This document shows, one piece after another, positions 36,101 through 51,350 of a stretch of 64,000 nucleotides of DNA (the stretch's first letter is position 1; each line of letters opens with the position of its first letter). Source of the DNA: Siniperca chuatsi (taxonomy: Eukaryota > Chordata > Actinopteri > Centrarchiformes > Sinipercidae); the NCBI RefSeq assembly GCF_020085105.1, contig NC_058047.1, positions 21,346,001-21,410,000 of the forward strand, written 5' to 3'. The notes under the pieces were generated by a model. That model was not told the origin of the DNA and did not search any database. It saw only the letters and a program-made list of their open reading frames with translations. A program made the position numbers and the translations under genes.

Positions 36101-37230
36101 TGCTGACATTAGCATTTAGCTCAAAGCACCACAGTGCCGAAGTACAGCCTCAGAGAGACTCTGGCATGGCTGCAGACGCTTAGTCGTGTCTTTTCAATGA
36201 GCAAAAGGAAAGCTTTTTGTGTTATTATGTAGTACAGATTATTGTGTTGTTTGTTTCAGAGCTCTGCCTCCTTTCCCGCGCTTCCTGGCTGGCTCTCTGG
36301 CTGGCACCACTGCTGCTATGCTCACCTACCCTTTGGACATGGTGCGCGCCAGGATGGCAGTCACAGCCAAAGAAATGTGAGCTCCTATCCCCTGTTTATT
36401 ACACTCCCCTAACACCTACTACTGTGTACCAAGGTGTCCCTCTCTCTGTACAGACTCACCTATGTGTGTATTAGTCCCATTGTTGTCTTTCCATTACAAT
36501 AAAATGGACTATTGCAGTGCATAGCAGTTACTTAATGTCTTGCAATACCGCATATGATGGTAAATAGTTTGATATGGTTTGGTAAATGATGTCTTGGCTG
36601 ATGCTTTTTCTTCAAACAGGTACAGCAACATCATGCACGTCTTTGTGCGGATCTCCCAAGAGGAAGGTGTGAAGACCCTTTACAGAGGCTTCACTCCCAC
36701 TATCCTGGGTGTCATCCCATATGCAGGCATCACATTTTTCACATATGAGACCCTCAAGAAGCTGCACACAGGTACTGATCATTAGCACTTTTTCCTTTTT
36801 ATTTTAATGTCTGCATTCACTTCAGTAAAGTGACATTTTAGAGATTTAGATGTGTCATTCAGATGTTTAACTTTTCTTTCTTTTGTTTCTTTCTCTCGCT
36901 CTAGAAAAAACTAAGCGACCCCAACCATATCCCTATGAGCGCTTGGCTTTTGGTGCCTGCGCAGGCCTGATTGGACAATCTGCCTCGTACCCTCTGGACG
37001 TGGTACGTCGGCGCATGCAGACAGCCGGCGTTACCGGCTCATCGTACAGCACAATTCTGGGGACCATGCGTGAGATCGTAACACAGGAGGGAGTGATACG
37101 TGGACTATACAAAGGCCTGAGCATGAACTGGCTTAAAGGGCCCGTTGCTGTGGGGATTAGCTTCACCACATTTGACATCACGCACAGCCTTCTGCTCAAA
37201 TTGCATCAGATGAGCTACTTCACCCACTGA
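33200..37230 (+). CDS. slc25a42: slc25a42, mitochondrial coenzyme A transporter (7 coding exons, one frameshift)
   Basis: SLC25A42 exchanges CoA and dephospho-CoA for adenine nucleotides across the mitochondrial inner membrane. Exons: 33200-33274, 34748-34859, 35129-35154, 35455-35620, 36260-36376, 36620-36771, 36905-37230; about 324 aa (human 318). The start is set by an in-frame TGA directly before the ATG. The three carrier repeats carry PLDRTK (residues 53-58), YPLDMVRAR (near 150-158) and YPLDVVRRR (near 245-253). [17 protein letters not shown] and [20 protein letters not shown] are nearly identical to human. Exon 4 is 166 nt where phase requires 167. The frame breaks after HEQYK, inside the A5/G6 stretch at 35583-35598, and the conserved GYYGYQGK that follows sits in the next frame. 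The second intron (34860-35128) starts with GC, not GT. Intact downstream exons favour an assembly error or recent mutation over an old pseudogene. Confidence 0.94.
33755..34084. mobile_element. Nonautonomous hAT-type MITE, 330 bp
   Basis: The ends are CAGAGGTGGAAGA and, in complement, CAGTGGTGGAGAG. The flanks GTTTGCAG (33747-33754) and GTTAGCAG (34085-34092) match at 7 of 8 bases. The interior is built of repeated 'aagtaaaagtagcaatac', 'aaaagtactc' and similar motifs, as in a very common percomorph repeat. It lies in the first intron after the slc25a42 start-codon exon. Confidence 0.82.
35690..36200 (-). repeat. Percomorph interspersed repeat in slc25a42 intron
   Basis: It contains 'gtgaaatttggtgcagatat', 'ggtccccacaggatgaattg', 'aactaatgacattcccatca', 'tcagctgtactttgtg' and 'gagcatgttagcatgctgac' in a fixed order. 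I recognise this order from a repeat found abundantly in percomorph fish introns. It supports the taxonomic placement. No terminal structure or coding frame was seen. Confidence 0.7.
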
Positions 37231-38559
<1,329 letters not shown>

Positions 38560-41500
38560 TCAGTGTTCATTGTTTTACTGTGCTTACATTGTTGTGCAGA
38601 TTCTATCTTTGCTTTTACTTGATTGTAAGGCGTTTCTTTACGTGAAAAATCTAAATATGCCAAAGCGCTTAAACCTGTCATAAGTTTCATGTGAATAAGG
38701 AGTAATCACACATTCACTGGTAATGTGCATTTTAAAGATATAGTATTTCCAAAGATGTAAGTTTACAGTTGTTTCAAGTTAAACCATGACCATGCAATAA
38801 AGTGTCCATCCACAACCCTGAGCAATGAGTCCTTGTGTCCACTTGAGGGGGCCATGTGATAAGCAAAGCTAATCACACTGTCAGTGACATTAAAGGCCAG
38901 TCGTCTTAAATGTAAAATGTTTCCATTTGAAATGTAATGGTATGGTTACAATATACGTGTTTACTTGCCGCACACAGATCTTCAGTTTTTAATGGTGCAA
39001 TCACTGAATTTAACATTATTATTTATTTTTTTGGTCTTAATTATATTACCACTATATCAATGATGTGTTGTTTCAGTGTTTTGCGCCTATTTCCCTCAAA
39101 AACTGTGAAATTTTAGTTGGACCTAAAATATAAATAAATTATGATATCCAATGTCTATATAATAATGTACAATTACAATAAATATACTGTATCAATTTGA
39201 TTAATCATAGCTGACCCACAAGTGTGTGAGACCACCTATCGCTTCACTTTCAGTAGATGGCAGCATTGAGTGGCTAGTCTTCGCTGTGCATCCTGGACCA
39301 TTATGGAGGTAAGTTAGGTTCTGATCACCTCATGGCCTGAACTTGACCTGCCCTCTGCTCACTGAGACTACTTCTATCGTTATTTTACTTTTCTGTGTTT
39401 TATTTAATTCAAACATTTGGTGTAAAATTTCTTTTAATGGTGCAAATACTGCTTTTTATGTGTCAGTGTTACAAAGCAAAATTTTGTAAAGCAAACTTAG
39501 GTGAATTCATACTTCAAAATACTACAAAGGCTACATACTCACTAAAATGTATAAATAATTTATACATTGTATATTTTCCATTTATTTTATACACAGATGT
39601 TCTGATGTCAAAATCATGGTGATAGTGCTGTTAAAAGAGTATTATAATAATTTAATTTTTTAAGAAAATACAACTCATGCCCCTCTTTCTTTGAATAATG
39701 TTTTTATTTCTGTATTATTTATATGAACTCTATTACAAAGCAACTGATTTAAAAAAAACCCTAGTTACACAGTCAACAAAGATACCTAGAAATTACCAGC
39801 AATAATAGATAAACGTGAAAAAAACAAAACGATTTTCAGAAACCCATTTGTTGAAAATCTTAATCCCACACTATACATCCAGGACGTAAATTATAAAATG
39901 TTTTACACTTCCATCAAAACAAGAAGGAAGTAGCCACACACATCAACCCAAATCCTAATATCACATTACTTTATACTGAACAATACTGTTTAAAATGTTT
40001 TAAATATTTTTCTATTTATTAAAGACATCCTGATCACGGTTTCAAATATATTAAAATAAATAAGATATTTGAGTAATGGTATGCTGCATTCAAAGACAGT
40101 AATTTTTTCCGTGCTCATCCTGTTCTGCTGCACTGGTTAGCGCGCATGAGCTGTGATAAAATCTGAATAGTAGGTGAGTGTGTGCCCGGTCCGTCGCATT
40201 GGTCATAGCATCGTTCACCACCTGAAACCGCTTCCTTTTCTTTACCAGCTGCTGAGTGTCGTCTCCTGAACTTCATGTCTGGATGTAGGGATCCTGCCCT
40301 CCTTCCATCTGTCCTCCATCTCCACCACCACCCTCCATCCCTCCATCTCTCATCCTTTCCTGCCTACATGACCTTGACTGTGAATTATGGGATATCCTGC
40401 CACCCCACAGTGTGCAGCCACCCAGCCTGGTATTGCAACAATCGAAACAATACCACTGGGTGGATAACATGGTCGGAGGGTGGGTGCCTGAGAGAAGCAG
40501 GAGGAGGAGGGGGTGGGGGGGGGGGGTGGAGAGATGCTTCTTTAAGGCGCCGTTGCCATAGGTAACCATGGATCTGTGCCAGGAGAGGGGAGTGAACCAT
40601 TTGCATGTATTCAAATCTCGCATGAATAATTCACTTTGAAGCCCCTGTTGGAGCACTGGCAGACAATAGCTGTTCACACAAACACAAATGCACAGTATAT
40701 GGGCGAAAATGCACACAAATACAGCCTTCCCGCACACACCAAACCCAGCCTGATCCTGTTGGAGGTTATACTGGGAGGCACACATGAATAAAGCCTTTCT
40801 CAGAACTAAATCAGATTCGGATGCGGCGAGACAGTGGCTGCGGCTGTAATGTCATTTTGCATGTATTCTGGGGCTCTTTTTAAAACGTTCTGTTCTGTTT
40901 CGATGAGGCCCTCCCCACCCAAAACACAATAGATGCATAACCAGGCATAGGTGCTGTTTGACTTTGAGCTTATACTGTGGATGTCACACCACAGGAGGCT
41001 AAGGAGGGAATGTATAGTAAACATATGCATAGACACACATGTTCACAACTCTGTGCCCTGAAAAAGCCACACTGGCTGGGATCCAGTTGCCGTCCCTTTG
41101 AAGGTCAGCTCAGCGTTAGCTTCTCAAGTACCTGGCTCGATGGCATCTTTGATAAATTCACCAGCATTAAAACGCCTTGAGAGACATATTATCCAACATA
41201 AACAGGCCTGTAAACGTCCCCCCGTAAACTTGCCTTAAAAAAGCCAAGAAACGAGTGAAAAAATACCTAATCATGCTGCCGTGACTATAAAACTCAGTCA
41301 AGAACAGTTATAATCCCTCCATGCATGCATGCTGATATTTACAAGTGCTATAGGAACGTCATCCTCTCCCACCGCCACTCTCAGAGCTCCCTCTCCCCAT
41401 AGCTCAGTCTTGTTAATTTTATAAGATCCAGCATATTGCCACTTATCGGCTGGCAGCGTTGTAAAAGCTCTGGGGTCAGTGCATTACTGAGCTGCTGGGC

Positions 41501-41584
41501 TCCACTCTTCCATTAGAGGGAGTGTTCAGGCTGCGTTGGCCTTCACTCAATCAAATACAGGCTCCAAGTGCAGATGAGGGGGCA

Positions 41585-41622
<38 letters not shown>

Positions 41623-41693
41623 AATGGAGACTCCTTCAATCCCTGGTTGTGAAACTATAGTACGCATAAATCTGAGCACATAAATCTAGGTAC

Positions 41694-41735
<42 letters not shown>

Positions 41736-42958
41736 ACTCTCTCTCACTCACACACAATATGTGCTTGTCCTCACTGTTTCGAGCCCTTGGGGTACCGCAT
41801 TCATTTGCATGGAGTGTTTGCATTTAAAGAGAGTAAATGTATAGGTGTATGCGCTTGCACTGCAGCTGACATTTTCACCACTTGGCATTTGAACAGATTC
41901 AATACTAAATGAGTTGTAGCTTCCCCCGATCTCTGGATCAGGTGAAACAGATGAGAGGTGAGTGGTGGAGGCTAGCAGCAAGCAGAAATAAGAATCAGGG
42001 AGTGATTTAATAGAGATGCCAAAATAGAAATTTAAATTTGAATTTGTGTTTGTGTGGAACATGCAGTACAAAATTATTCTTCGCAATCAGTCTAGAAATG
42101 AGGTCAATTTCATGCCACTGCCTGTCAAGGTAGTGTCAAGGTCAGAGGAAGTTAGGATTGGGAGTGTTAATGCGAGCTATGGTGCATTCCTCTCTCATAA
42201 CTATTATTATGATGATAGTAAGTATATGCACCTGACTTCCTGTTGTCTGAATGCTGCTGAGATGCAGGGTTTCAATTCATTTCAGGGAGAGACGCCATTT
42301 CATGTTACTTTATATTTAAAATATAACATGTTTTGTCTAAAATATAGCATCTTGCAAACAAAAGCTGCAAGATAGCAGCGTTATTCATGAATTTTCATGT
42401 CAGCAATCATATTTTGTTTGTGTTTATCTTGTTATGTTTCTACAAATGTATTTATTTCCATTGTTACTCTGTGCAACTTCACGTATTTGCAGACGGAGCA
42501 CACACATATAAAGAAAGTGTCACCCTAACCAGGCCTCAGTGTGTGTGTGTGTGCCCATTTATAAACATGTATGTATTTCTTCTGCAAGAGTAAAGGCTGG
42601 AGGAAGGAGGGGGTGGGTGGTGGGTGGACGGGCAAAGGAGAAGGCTCTGACAGACTTTGCATGAGAATGGCCGGGGTCCTGTGAACCTTCTGCTCCCTGT
42701 GTCCACATTCAATGGCATCGCTGCAGTTAGCATGACAAACTAGGCTCCAAGTTCTCGGACTTTTTAAAGCAAGCCCCCGCTCCTCCATTCCGTCCACCCC
42801 ACCCATCCATGTCCTGACTCCACCATAATCCCTTTTTGGCAAACCCCTCACCCTCAACTTGCTCCTCTGTGTGCACTGTGGGTTGAGCCTACACATTTTA
42901 TGAGGTGTCTGGGGGGCTACCAAGTTCTGGGGAGCCTGGGAGACAACCCCTGCACACA

Positions 42959-43015
<57 letters not shown>

Positions 43016-46000
43016 ATACACAGAGCAAGTTCCAAAACACTGGTTTTTATTTCAATTATTTTTTACATTTTAATTCACTAGAATCAAAACAAGCTCAGAA
43101 ACAAAACCTAAACTGTAGGTTTCATCCACAGTCTTTCTGGATATTCAGTTTGTGCTTCCCTGCACTCTAACACCGCATCAACACGACTCCGAAGTCAGCC
43201 TTTCATTACACGTGAATGTGAGAACAGTCATTGGGGTCTGAAATTAGAACGCTTACATAAGAATTAAATTTTGTATGTGTGCATGCTGGGATGGCACAAC
43301 AGTGGGCCACAGCTGAACTCTCTAAACTCAAATACCTTGGATGCTAATGCATCAACACAAAGTTAAAAAAAGAAAAGATTTAGTCATTCATTTCACCTTT
43401 TTGCTATGAAAACAAAAACAGCTAATTTCCACTCTGATCTATTATTTTGCATACCATGTTTTGTCATACATGCTCGTTCTAGGGAGGCACAGACATTATT
43501 TCATGTTGTGTTTAGGTGTTGTGCCTCTGATCATTTTGCTGGTGCTTGCTTGTAATGTTTGTTCATCAGGCATTTGAGCTTTTTGTGTTAATGAATTCAC
43601 AGTGAGTCAGCATCACCATAATGTAAGTGTAAAATAAATAGGTACAATTAACACTGGACTGTTTTATGTGAATTGATGCTGTATATTATGGTGGGTGTAA
43701 TGGACTCTTGTTAATCAGAAGAGTTGTATATTATAATATGTTCTTGCAGTGTTTGTGTAAATGGTCTCAGTATAAGACCCCTATCAATCCTGAGGGCCAT
43801 GAATATGCTCCACACTAATATGCTCTTTCTGTGTGATGATGGACAATTAAGATACTAGTCAATGATCCCAATTTGGAAAATGAAACCGTACTGTATTTTG
43901 GAGTACATTACAGTATCTTAACAAAAAGCCCCAGACTGTCATTTTTAATGTTATTATCTCAAAAGATGCAATAATATTCAACATCTGTGGAAATAAAAAT
44001 TTAATTTCTGAAATCTAGAAAGAAAAAAAATTGATGAAACACTCTCACATAAAACCACCATAAAATATAGGACTAGTTATTATGGCTAATGTGAGTGCAA
44101 TTTGAGCACAATAGTTTTTTACTCATCAGAACCAATAACAGGATTTTATGTTGTGTTTATTAAATCATTCAATGTGCTTGGATGATTTGTTCCTTCTCCT
44201 CTTTCTGTATAAATAATTAAATCTCTTTTCCTCTGTGCACCTTTCTGTGCTGTTTATGTAATTTACCTCGTGAGCAAATTTAGCCAATCAGAGAAAAAAA
44301 AATCATGTGGAAAAAAACCTGAAGGCCCACATTTATTGCAGCAAAAATATTGGATGGGATAAAGTGTTTTATTCTTGACATCACAGAAATAATATGATAT
44401 AAATGTATTTAACTTTGTTCATGTAAAATAAGCAATTTGATCATTTTAAATGACTGCCTGTTGTTTTATTCGAGCCTGTTTATTCCAACACATTTAGCTT
44501 GTCAAGGAAAAACAAATCAAAACAAAGAAAGAATAAATTACATTATATTATTTCCATTGCTTTATTGTGACATTGTAACTCCTTAATCATAGTTTACATG
44601 CAGTTAAGAATACACACTCCTCCCTATATATTCTCTTATTTGTTTTTACTGCTAGTGAGCTTTGTGCAGCTCTGTCCTGCTGTTAAAGGCCTTTGTGTTG
44701 TTAACGACCAGAATGTTAGAGACTCTCCATCTACAAACAAACAGCTGAGCAATTAAAAGACAATTAGTTGACCACTGAGGGTTTGTTAAGGTCAATAATG
44801 GCCTGCTTTCACAACTCAGGGAGCTGTTACAAATCAGTGTAGTAGACAGATTAGAAAGTTTTAATAAACTCTGAGAGGCTGTGTTTATAATCATTTATTT
44901 GTATGTTTGTGAGGTAAAAGCTTGAAGTTTAATTCACAAAAACTTAAATATAAATGTGTTTTATTTACTGTATTTCTTGGTTTATTAGAGGCACCATCAG
45001 TACATGTAAATAGCAAAAACATAGGGAAAACGAATGGACTACAAAACATTTTATAGTGACCAAAAGGATGTTATAAGGACATATTAAACTGTAAAGGATA
45101 AATATAGATGAGTAAGTAGTAAAAAAAAAAAAAAAAGGAGAGAAACAAGTAATTCTATCTTTCAACACAAGCTAAATTTTTTTCACGCTCGTCTTCACAT
45201 TTACCATCAGGAGTGAGCGGGCCTGCTGTCAGAGTTGTACACTGCATACAGACTGTATGTGACATGATCCGTAACTCTATCTATAGGTGTTATGGTATCA
45301 TTCCCACCATTAAAGAGGTTTTCCACCTTCCCAATGACCTCTGCCTCGCCTCACAGGACACAGAAAACGACCTGATGGCAATGTCTTTCACTGTACGGAG
45401 GCTACGCTAAAATGTGTGAGTGTGTGTGTCTATGTGTGGGTTTGTGCATGTGAGCATCTGTGTATGGTGGGTGGGTCACTCCGTGCACAGACTCCAGTGT
45501 CTTAGGAAAGCGTCCGCCCCGTCGGGTTTGGCCTTCTCCCTGGTGAGAGTAGGGGAATCTAGCATGGCCAGTAAGCATGTATATCAGGCCATCTCACGGC
45601 TGGCTGGACACTCCCTGGGTGGCCCACCATGGTCAATACTGCACTGGTGACTGGACACACAGAATGGGATAATCTCCTACTTTCTTTCAGGGCCATGGTG
45701 CACACACGCAAACACACACACACACAGATCTCCTTTTATGCTGGCCTGGCCATGGAGGCTTGCCTGGCCCTTATTTCAGGTCAGGACCAGTCAGGGGGAG
45801 GCCGAGGGCTGAGGGAACCCAGAGCGAGCAAGGGGACAGTGTTGTCGGAGGAGGGTGGGGAGCCCATTTCAGCCAGAGCAGTGGAGCACACTGGGGGCAC
45901 TGGGGCATCGCCTCCACTGGCTGTTGGGGGAAAACAAAAGGAGGTGTGATCCCCACAAAACATAGGACCAGTGTGTGTTTGTGTGTGTGTGTGGGGTTAT

Positions 46001-46296
46001 GAATGTGTATCATTGTTCAGAGTTTCCTTCAGCTCCAGCAACTCGCTTCAACACCCCTGCTGCTCACACACAAAGGCATCTAATTGACACCACAGATTTA
46101 GGCCACTAGGTTTAACTGTTCCTCTTCCAACCCTTCAGCCACTGCTGGAATAATCAGAGTAATCAAAGTGAACAGGCTCCTATAGCTTCTTATACCACAT
46201 CTTAGATGATACTTGTATATAATGCATCAGTGGCTGGTATTATTCTATATTTTTGTTATTGTCAACAAATTCACATAAAAAGACAATTCCTTAGAC
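38560..46296. other. No recognisable gene; microsatellites and possible regulatory blocks
   Basis: AT-rich sequence to about 40.1 kb shows nothing definable. At 40.25-40.8 kb the composition changes: a G-run near 40507-40527, then an X-box-like GTTGCCATAGGTAAC (40552-40566) and an octamer ATTTGCAT (40599-40606). CA microsatellites lie at 41586-41618, 41697-41733 and 42952-43022. A 66-codon open stretch at 45213-45410 has no recognisable homology. Confidence 0.5.
42952..43022. repeat. (CA)n microsatellite
   Basis: About 60 bp of CA dinucleotides with TACA interruptions at the right end. It is the longest of several CA arrays in the gene-poor half of the window. Confidence 0.95.
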
Positions 46297-46897
46297 CAGG
46301 GCTATTCAATTACAAATTCAATTGGGCCAGATTTTAAAACCAGGAAATGTAGATGGGCCAGACATTGTCAGCAGCCTATTTAAAACCTTTTTTTTTAGTT
46401 TTTGGTAATGTCATTTTTTTAAACAAATGCAAATGAATGTACTAAAAAATAGCAGGTGTTTAGAGATGGCGGTAAAATAAACAAATACTTGCCAATCCAG
46501 GCAGGGTTAAGCTGACAGCTTTCACTGTCAAATTTACATTTCAGGGTTGACAGAGACATATTTTCAGTAGAGCACTTCCCTACTTGTGACTGTCAGTAGC
46601 CAGATGTTTTGAAAAGCTACTAAGCGTGGTCGGAACTCACACGAGAAAATGTTGATTTGTGAAAGATATGATTGGCGGTGTCGCTACATCCATAAACATC
46701 CTGCCCGATCGATACTGCACATGTGCAACTCTCAACAGAGATGAGAAGAAAGTGAGATGGCTCACTCGTTAGCTACTTCCATACACTATATATGTAGTTT
46801 ACTTATTTTGTCATGTATCAGATTGATCTATGCTGGGCCACTCGGAGGTTGCTTCTGGACCAGATGTGGCCCGTAGGCCACCAACTGAATCAACCTG
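46297..46897. mobile_element. Nonautonomous hAT (Charlie-like) element with perfect 8-bp target duplication
   Basis: It starts CAGGGCTATTCAATTA. The end reads CTGAATCAACCTG, degenerate complement of the start. CCTTAGAC is present exactly at 46289-46296 and at 46898-46905. Inside the left end 'caattgggccagatttt' and near the right end 'gatgtggcccgtaggcca' are the typical subterminal motifs. At 601 bp with no transposase frame it is a MITE-like deletion derivative. Confidence 0.93.
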
Positions 46898-46905
46898 CCT
46901 TAGAC

Positions 46906-49900
46906 TGTCTCTTAACACTTCCGACCTCCTTACCCTGTCTGTGGCTCTCAGCCCCAAACCCATTGGTTCCTACTGAAGATGTAAATCTTTAAAAACAGGT
47001 CACAAATATATAGTTTCAATTTTTAAAAAGGCTAAAAAATGTGTTACAACAGCAGGCCACTGTAGTTGTTAGCAAACGTTACTCAAACAGGAGTAAACAC
47101 TGTATTTGTTGTGGACTATTTTCAGCTGCGAAATGATACATATTTAGATCTCTAGTGAGTATTTAGTATCGGATTGACTTGAAATAAACTACAGTACCTT
47201 TGTTCATTGTACTGAAGGAACATGTCATTCAGTGCAATGATGTGTCTCATTGAAGTGTTTTTAATAGTTTTTTGACAACAATAGAGGTCCATGGCACAGA
47301 GGAATAAGATATATCAAGCTTTGGATACACAGGAAGTTCTTGTTAGTAGTAGTCAACTCATTGTTGGTTTTGGTCTTTTCATGGGATTTGTTGACAATAA
47401 GAAAAATGTAGAATATCACCAAAACTATCCTTTAACTGTGAGGTTCAGCTATAATCTTAGCAACAAAACAAACATCACTGACACATGTAGAAACAAGAAT
47501 TAAATAGGAGAGGGGAAAAAAACAACTAAGACAAATTTTCATTTCACAAATTGTTCAACTTTATTGAAAACATATCATATCAGGGCAACACTTTTGGCAT
47601 TTGCGAATCTCATCTAACATTTTATGATAAATTAGTTCATTACACTATGAAAAAGATTGTATAAATATGTACAGTATGTGTACATAATATCCCACAGAAA
47701 AGGGGAAAGTAATTCAACAGCAACAAACTCTTGTCAAACGATTTTACAGTCAAATACTTGAATGTAAATTACTGAGTGAAAAGAAGGACCCCTTGGGGTC
47801 TCATCCAATCTCCGACCTAAAATTGGTCTCAAATATAGTACTTCATCTCTAATGAAACTAATTTAGGAAAATATTGCTCGGCAGCTCTATTTTACACTTC
47901 AGACAGCTCATAAATTGATTCAACCTCTAAACTTACCTTTTAGAAGCGGCTCCAACTTACCTGTCCCCATCCACAAAGACCGCAGACTACACAACTGATA
48001 ATCCGACTCTAATGGTGTGTGTCTAACTGACTGTTCTTGCAGGTGTAGAGGTGGCATTTTCCATATGTGGCCAAGGCTAAACATGTTCAGAGAAATTGGC
48101 TACAGACAACCTGTGTGCTTTGTCCAATGGTGGAAGCTCAATCGCTGCTTTTCAATCTTGGTGGCATTTTTGACTGGCTGCATCTGTGAAGACATAAGCA
48201 AATACAAAAAGAGTGATTAGTGAAAAGAACACTCCTTAAATTATGCAAGTCATATTCCTCCAGTCATATTCCTCTAATTCTGGGTGTCCTTAAACAAAAT
48301 TAAATTAAACAATCTGCATGGATTTCCTGTGGAATCTAAAAGCTTGAGTAGACAGGTGTAGCTGTACGTCTAAAATGAGGAATCACTATCTGTGCTTAAA
48401 TCACATGCGCTCTCTGCAAACAGCTAGCTGGGATGACGCTGTTTGTGTCATCATCTCTCCAGACACACCAAACTGTTAATGTTTACTACATGGGGGGAGG
48501 CGTTTGTAGACGTAAGTGCGTGCATGTGTGTTTGTTTGTGCATCTATCAGCTGTCTGTATCTATGGTGTGCATGACCCCTGAGCTGGCAGACAGTCATGG
48601 GTCAAAGGTCAAGGCAGAGCCTGTCTGGGCTTCCTGGCTCAAACCAACGCCTGCAGCACAAACACACAAATAAACACACACACACAAACGGGAGGGGGGA
48701 TGGGTTGCCCCCTACCAGACTAATATCACCTTTGGGATTAGGATCCAGACAGAAATACATTGACCCCCAAACACACGCACATACACACGCACAAACACAC
48801 ACACACACTGAGTGTCTCAGACACTGGATTTGCTTGGTCATAAAGCAGGACTCGGTCACACTGCGTGACGCAGAGAGAAGCAGCAGAGATGCTGAGTCTG
48901 AAAGGGCCATCTAATTATATTTCAGCGCTGAGTTAAAGAGGAGAGCAGAGGAGACTGGGGAGATTCAAGCATCACCATGGTGAGCAGAGAAAGTAGCTAA
49001 CAGAGTGCTAGCTAGCTACATCGTGGTGTTAATGCTGCGAGGATAAAGGAGACCTGGGAGATACAAATAGAAGAAAGGCAGCTATAATAGCTAAAATGTT
49101 TTAAAATGTGAAGGATATGAATATGCACAGGTGATTTTATGGGCATAACATTTTTTTCAAACTGTACCCGTTGAAAGAGCAACTAAAAAAGAGCATTGTT
49201 TGTGGCTAAGCCTTTGTACTCCCTGTCATATGTCAAGCAGTTTAGCTCTGTAATTGCATTTAACCCAAGCACTGATGTAGCTGCAGGAAGTGAGAGCCCA
49301 GAGCACCAATCTGGATAAAACAACATCAGCATGCCAGACGCTTGTAAAAAATCACAAATCAAAGAGAAGCGGGACTGCAGGATCTCAGCACAGAGGGAAA
49401 CATGAAAAAGGTCAAATTCAGGAGCTCACGGGCTTCACTGCCAGGCCATCGGGAAAACTCCCCAAATAAGCCAGAGTGTTAAGCCTGCTAATCCCCTGTA
49501 TTATTGCAACATCTGTGAGGTCTAGAGAGGCTCTGCCAGTGATTAGCAAGACAGATGTAAACAATATCCTGGCTGAAAAGGAGAGGAGAGGAGAGGAGAG
49601 GAGAGGAGAGGAGAGGAGAGGAGAGGAGAGGAGAGGAGAGCGCTTGGCTGATGTGGGTAACACAGTGCTAGAAGGATAAGAAAAATAGAGATAGAGAGAA
49701 AGAATGTGGAGAATATAAAGCATGTAAGATGGGAGTAAGCGTGTCAAGGGATTTGGGGGGGGGGGTTGACAAAAAAGAAGCTGGAGAGGAAGCCATAGTG
49801 ATTTTGGAAGAAATCACAACACGAGAAAGGAGATGATACTTAAAGAAAGGAGCGCTTTTAGCTTGAGGATTGATAGAATACAGTAGATGGGGGAGGTGGA

Positions 49901-50771
49901 GGGAGACAGAAGGTGACAGCATTAGGGGAGAAGGAGCAGCAGATTGGGAGATGGCAGACCCGGGGCCACGGGTGCCCTGACCGGCTGACGAGACACCAGG
50001 GAGATGTGCCTAATTTATGCAGAGTTGAGGCTGAAGGGCTGAAGAGTGGAGGGTGTCTGGGATCCCCTCAATACCCCTTAGAACCAAGGGGAACAGCTAT
50101 GGGTGCTAGCAATCTGAGAGCAAGGGGGGCATGGGGGAAGGCAGGTTGGATGGGGGTGTCTCTTTTTTTGAAAAGAGACAACAAGGGGGGTGTAGGCTGC
50201 TCTCCCTGCTCAATTCAGGCAAGGCTGGCCGTCTGAGACGTCCCATTAAGGTTTGGGACAGGGCATGGGGAACGAGGCGATAACGGGGAGAGGGAAGGGA
50301 GCGAGAGGTGTGCCCACCCCCCCCACTCCAGTCTTCTTCTCCAGTCTGGCTACCTATTAGATCCACATGGCCGTTTGTCTGCTTCTCTGCATACTAATTC
50401 CCCATTACCACAACCTTGAATGTGAGTCGGACTAAATCAGAGACAAGTTACTTGGCTGATGGGTTGGATGTAAGAGAGGCTAGAGGAGTTCAGCATCCAG
50501 GCAGGCAAATTCATTGGGCTAGAGTAGTGTGTTGTGGTGTTAAATTGGTCATACAATGGAGGCTTTATAACAGCTTGCAGTTGCATATATTTGCATATTT
50601 GATTTAATTTTAATGAATTGAGTTTATTGTTGTTATTATTTAGCAAATAAAATCATCAAAGATTGCAATTGGAAGTGGTAACTCTGTGTTATGAACTACT
50701 AATCCACCCTAGAAGACTTTCATTACTCTGAGTTTTAATGTAAACATTTTGTGTCACACAATGATCTAAAC
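46906..50771. other. No recognisable gene
   Basis: AT-rich sequence to about 48.4 kb, then mixed composition with CA-rich patches (48.66-48.81 kb), a (GGAGA)n array (49578-49641) and purine-rich G runs (49755-49766). No coding homology or splice-bounded frame convinced me. Confidence 0.45.
49578..49641. repeat. (GGAGA)n pentanucleotide array
   Basis: About 12 tandem copies of the five-base unit, purine only on the plus strand. Confidence 0.95.
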
Positions 50772-51054
50772 CAGTGGTTTCAAACCTGGAGGTCAGGACC
50801 CCAAAGGAGTCCCTACAAAAATCTGAAGGGTCCCCAGATGAGTAAAGGGATAAGAAAGAAAAAGAAATCTTTGTTACACAAAATTTTATTTATTAACTTT
50901 TCTCAAATTTTTTTGCTTTTTTTCTTCTAAAATACGGCAAACTTTATTTCTTTCTGGCTCTCACTTTTCAGGTGAACATTCTCGTCATGAGGGCTCACAC
51001 GTAGATGCTGCTTCATTGTAAGGGTGTACAAGCCAAAAAGGGTGGGTACCACTG
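50772..51054. mobile_element. Nonautonomous hAT MITE, 283 bp, perfect target duplication
   Basis: The ends are CAGTGGTTTCAAACC and, in complement, CAGTGGTACCCACC. ATCTAAAC occurs exactly on both sides (50764-50771 and 51055-51062). The left subterminal 'ggaggtcaggacccc' and right 'aaagggtgggtaccactg' are typical of the CAGTGGTTC hAT group common in vertebrates. Confidence 0.93.
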
Positions 51055-51312
51055 ATCTAAACTACTCTAAAGAGATTTTTCCTGCAAAGAAGAAAATTCA
51101 ATGCGGGAACACTGTATGTTTGTGATTTTTTTGGCATGAAATAAAAAAAAATTAAGATGAATACTGGAACAAAGTATTAGCTATCTGCAGCTTTAATATC
51201 AAAATATCAGTATAAATGTCAGCCGTCCAAATCTTGTATCAGTTGTGTGTCGAGTGTGAGGAGACATACTGTATGCTTTGTGTATGTGAATCCTGGCTGA
51301 TGGCCAAGTGAA

Positions 51313-51314
<2 letters not shown>

Positions 51315-51346
<32 letters not shown>
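51315..51346. repeat. (TG)n microsatellite
   Basis: About 30 bp of TG dinucleotides followed by alternating purine-pyrimidine GTGCGTGCGCGTG, a potential Z-DNA segment. Confidence 0.93.

Positions 51347-51350
<4 letters not shown>

Noticed and set aside
42525..43040. 171-codon minus-strand frame
   Set aside because: Starts in a CA/TG microsatellite (poly Val-Cys); the remainder has no domain.
45213..45410. 66-codon frame beginning MSGPAVRVVHCIQTV
   Set aside because: Looks protein-like, but no family recognised and no adjoining exons; kept only as a remark.
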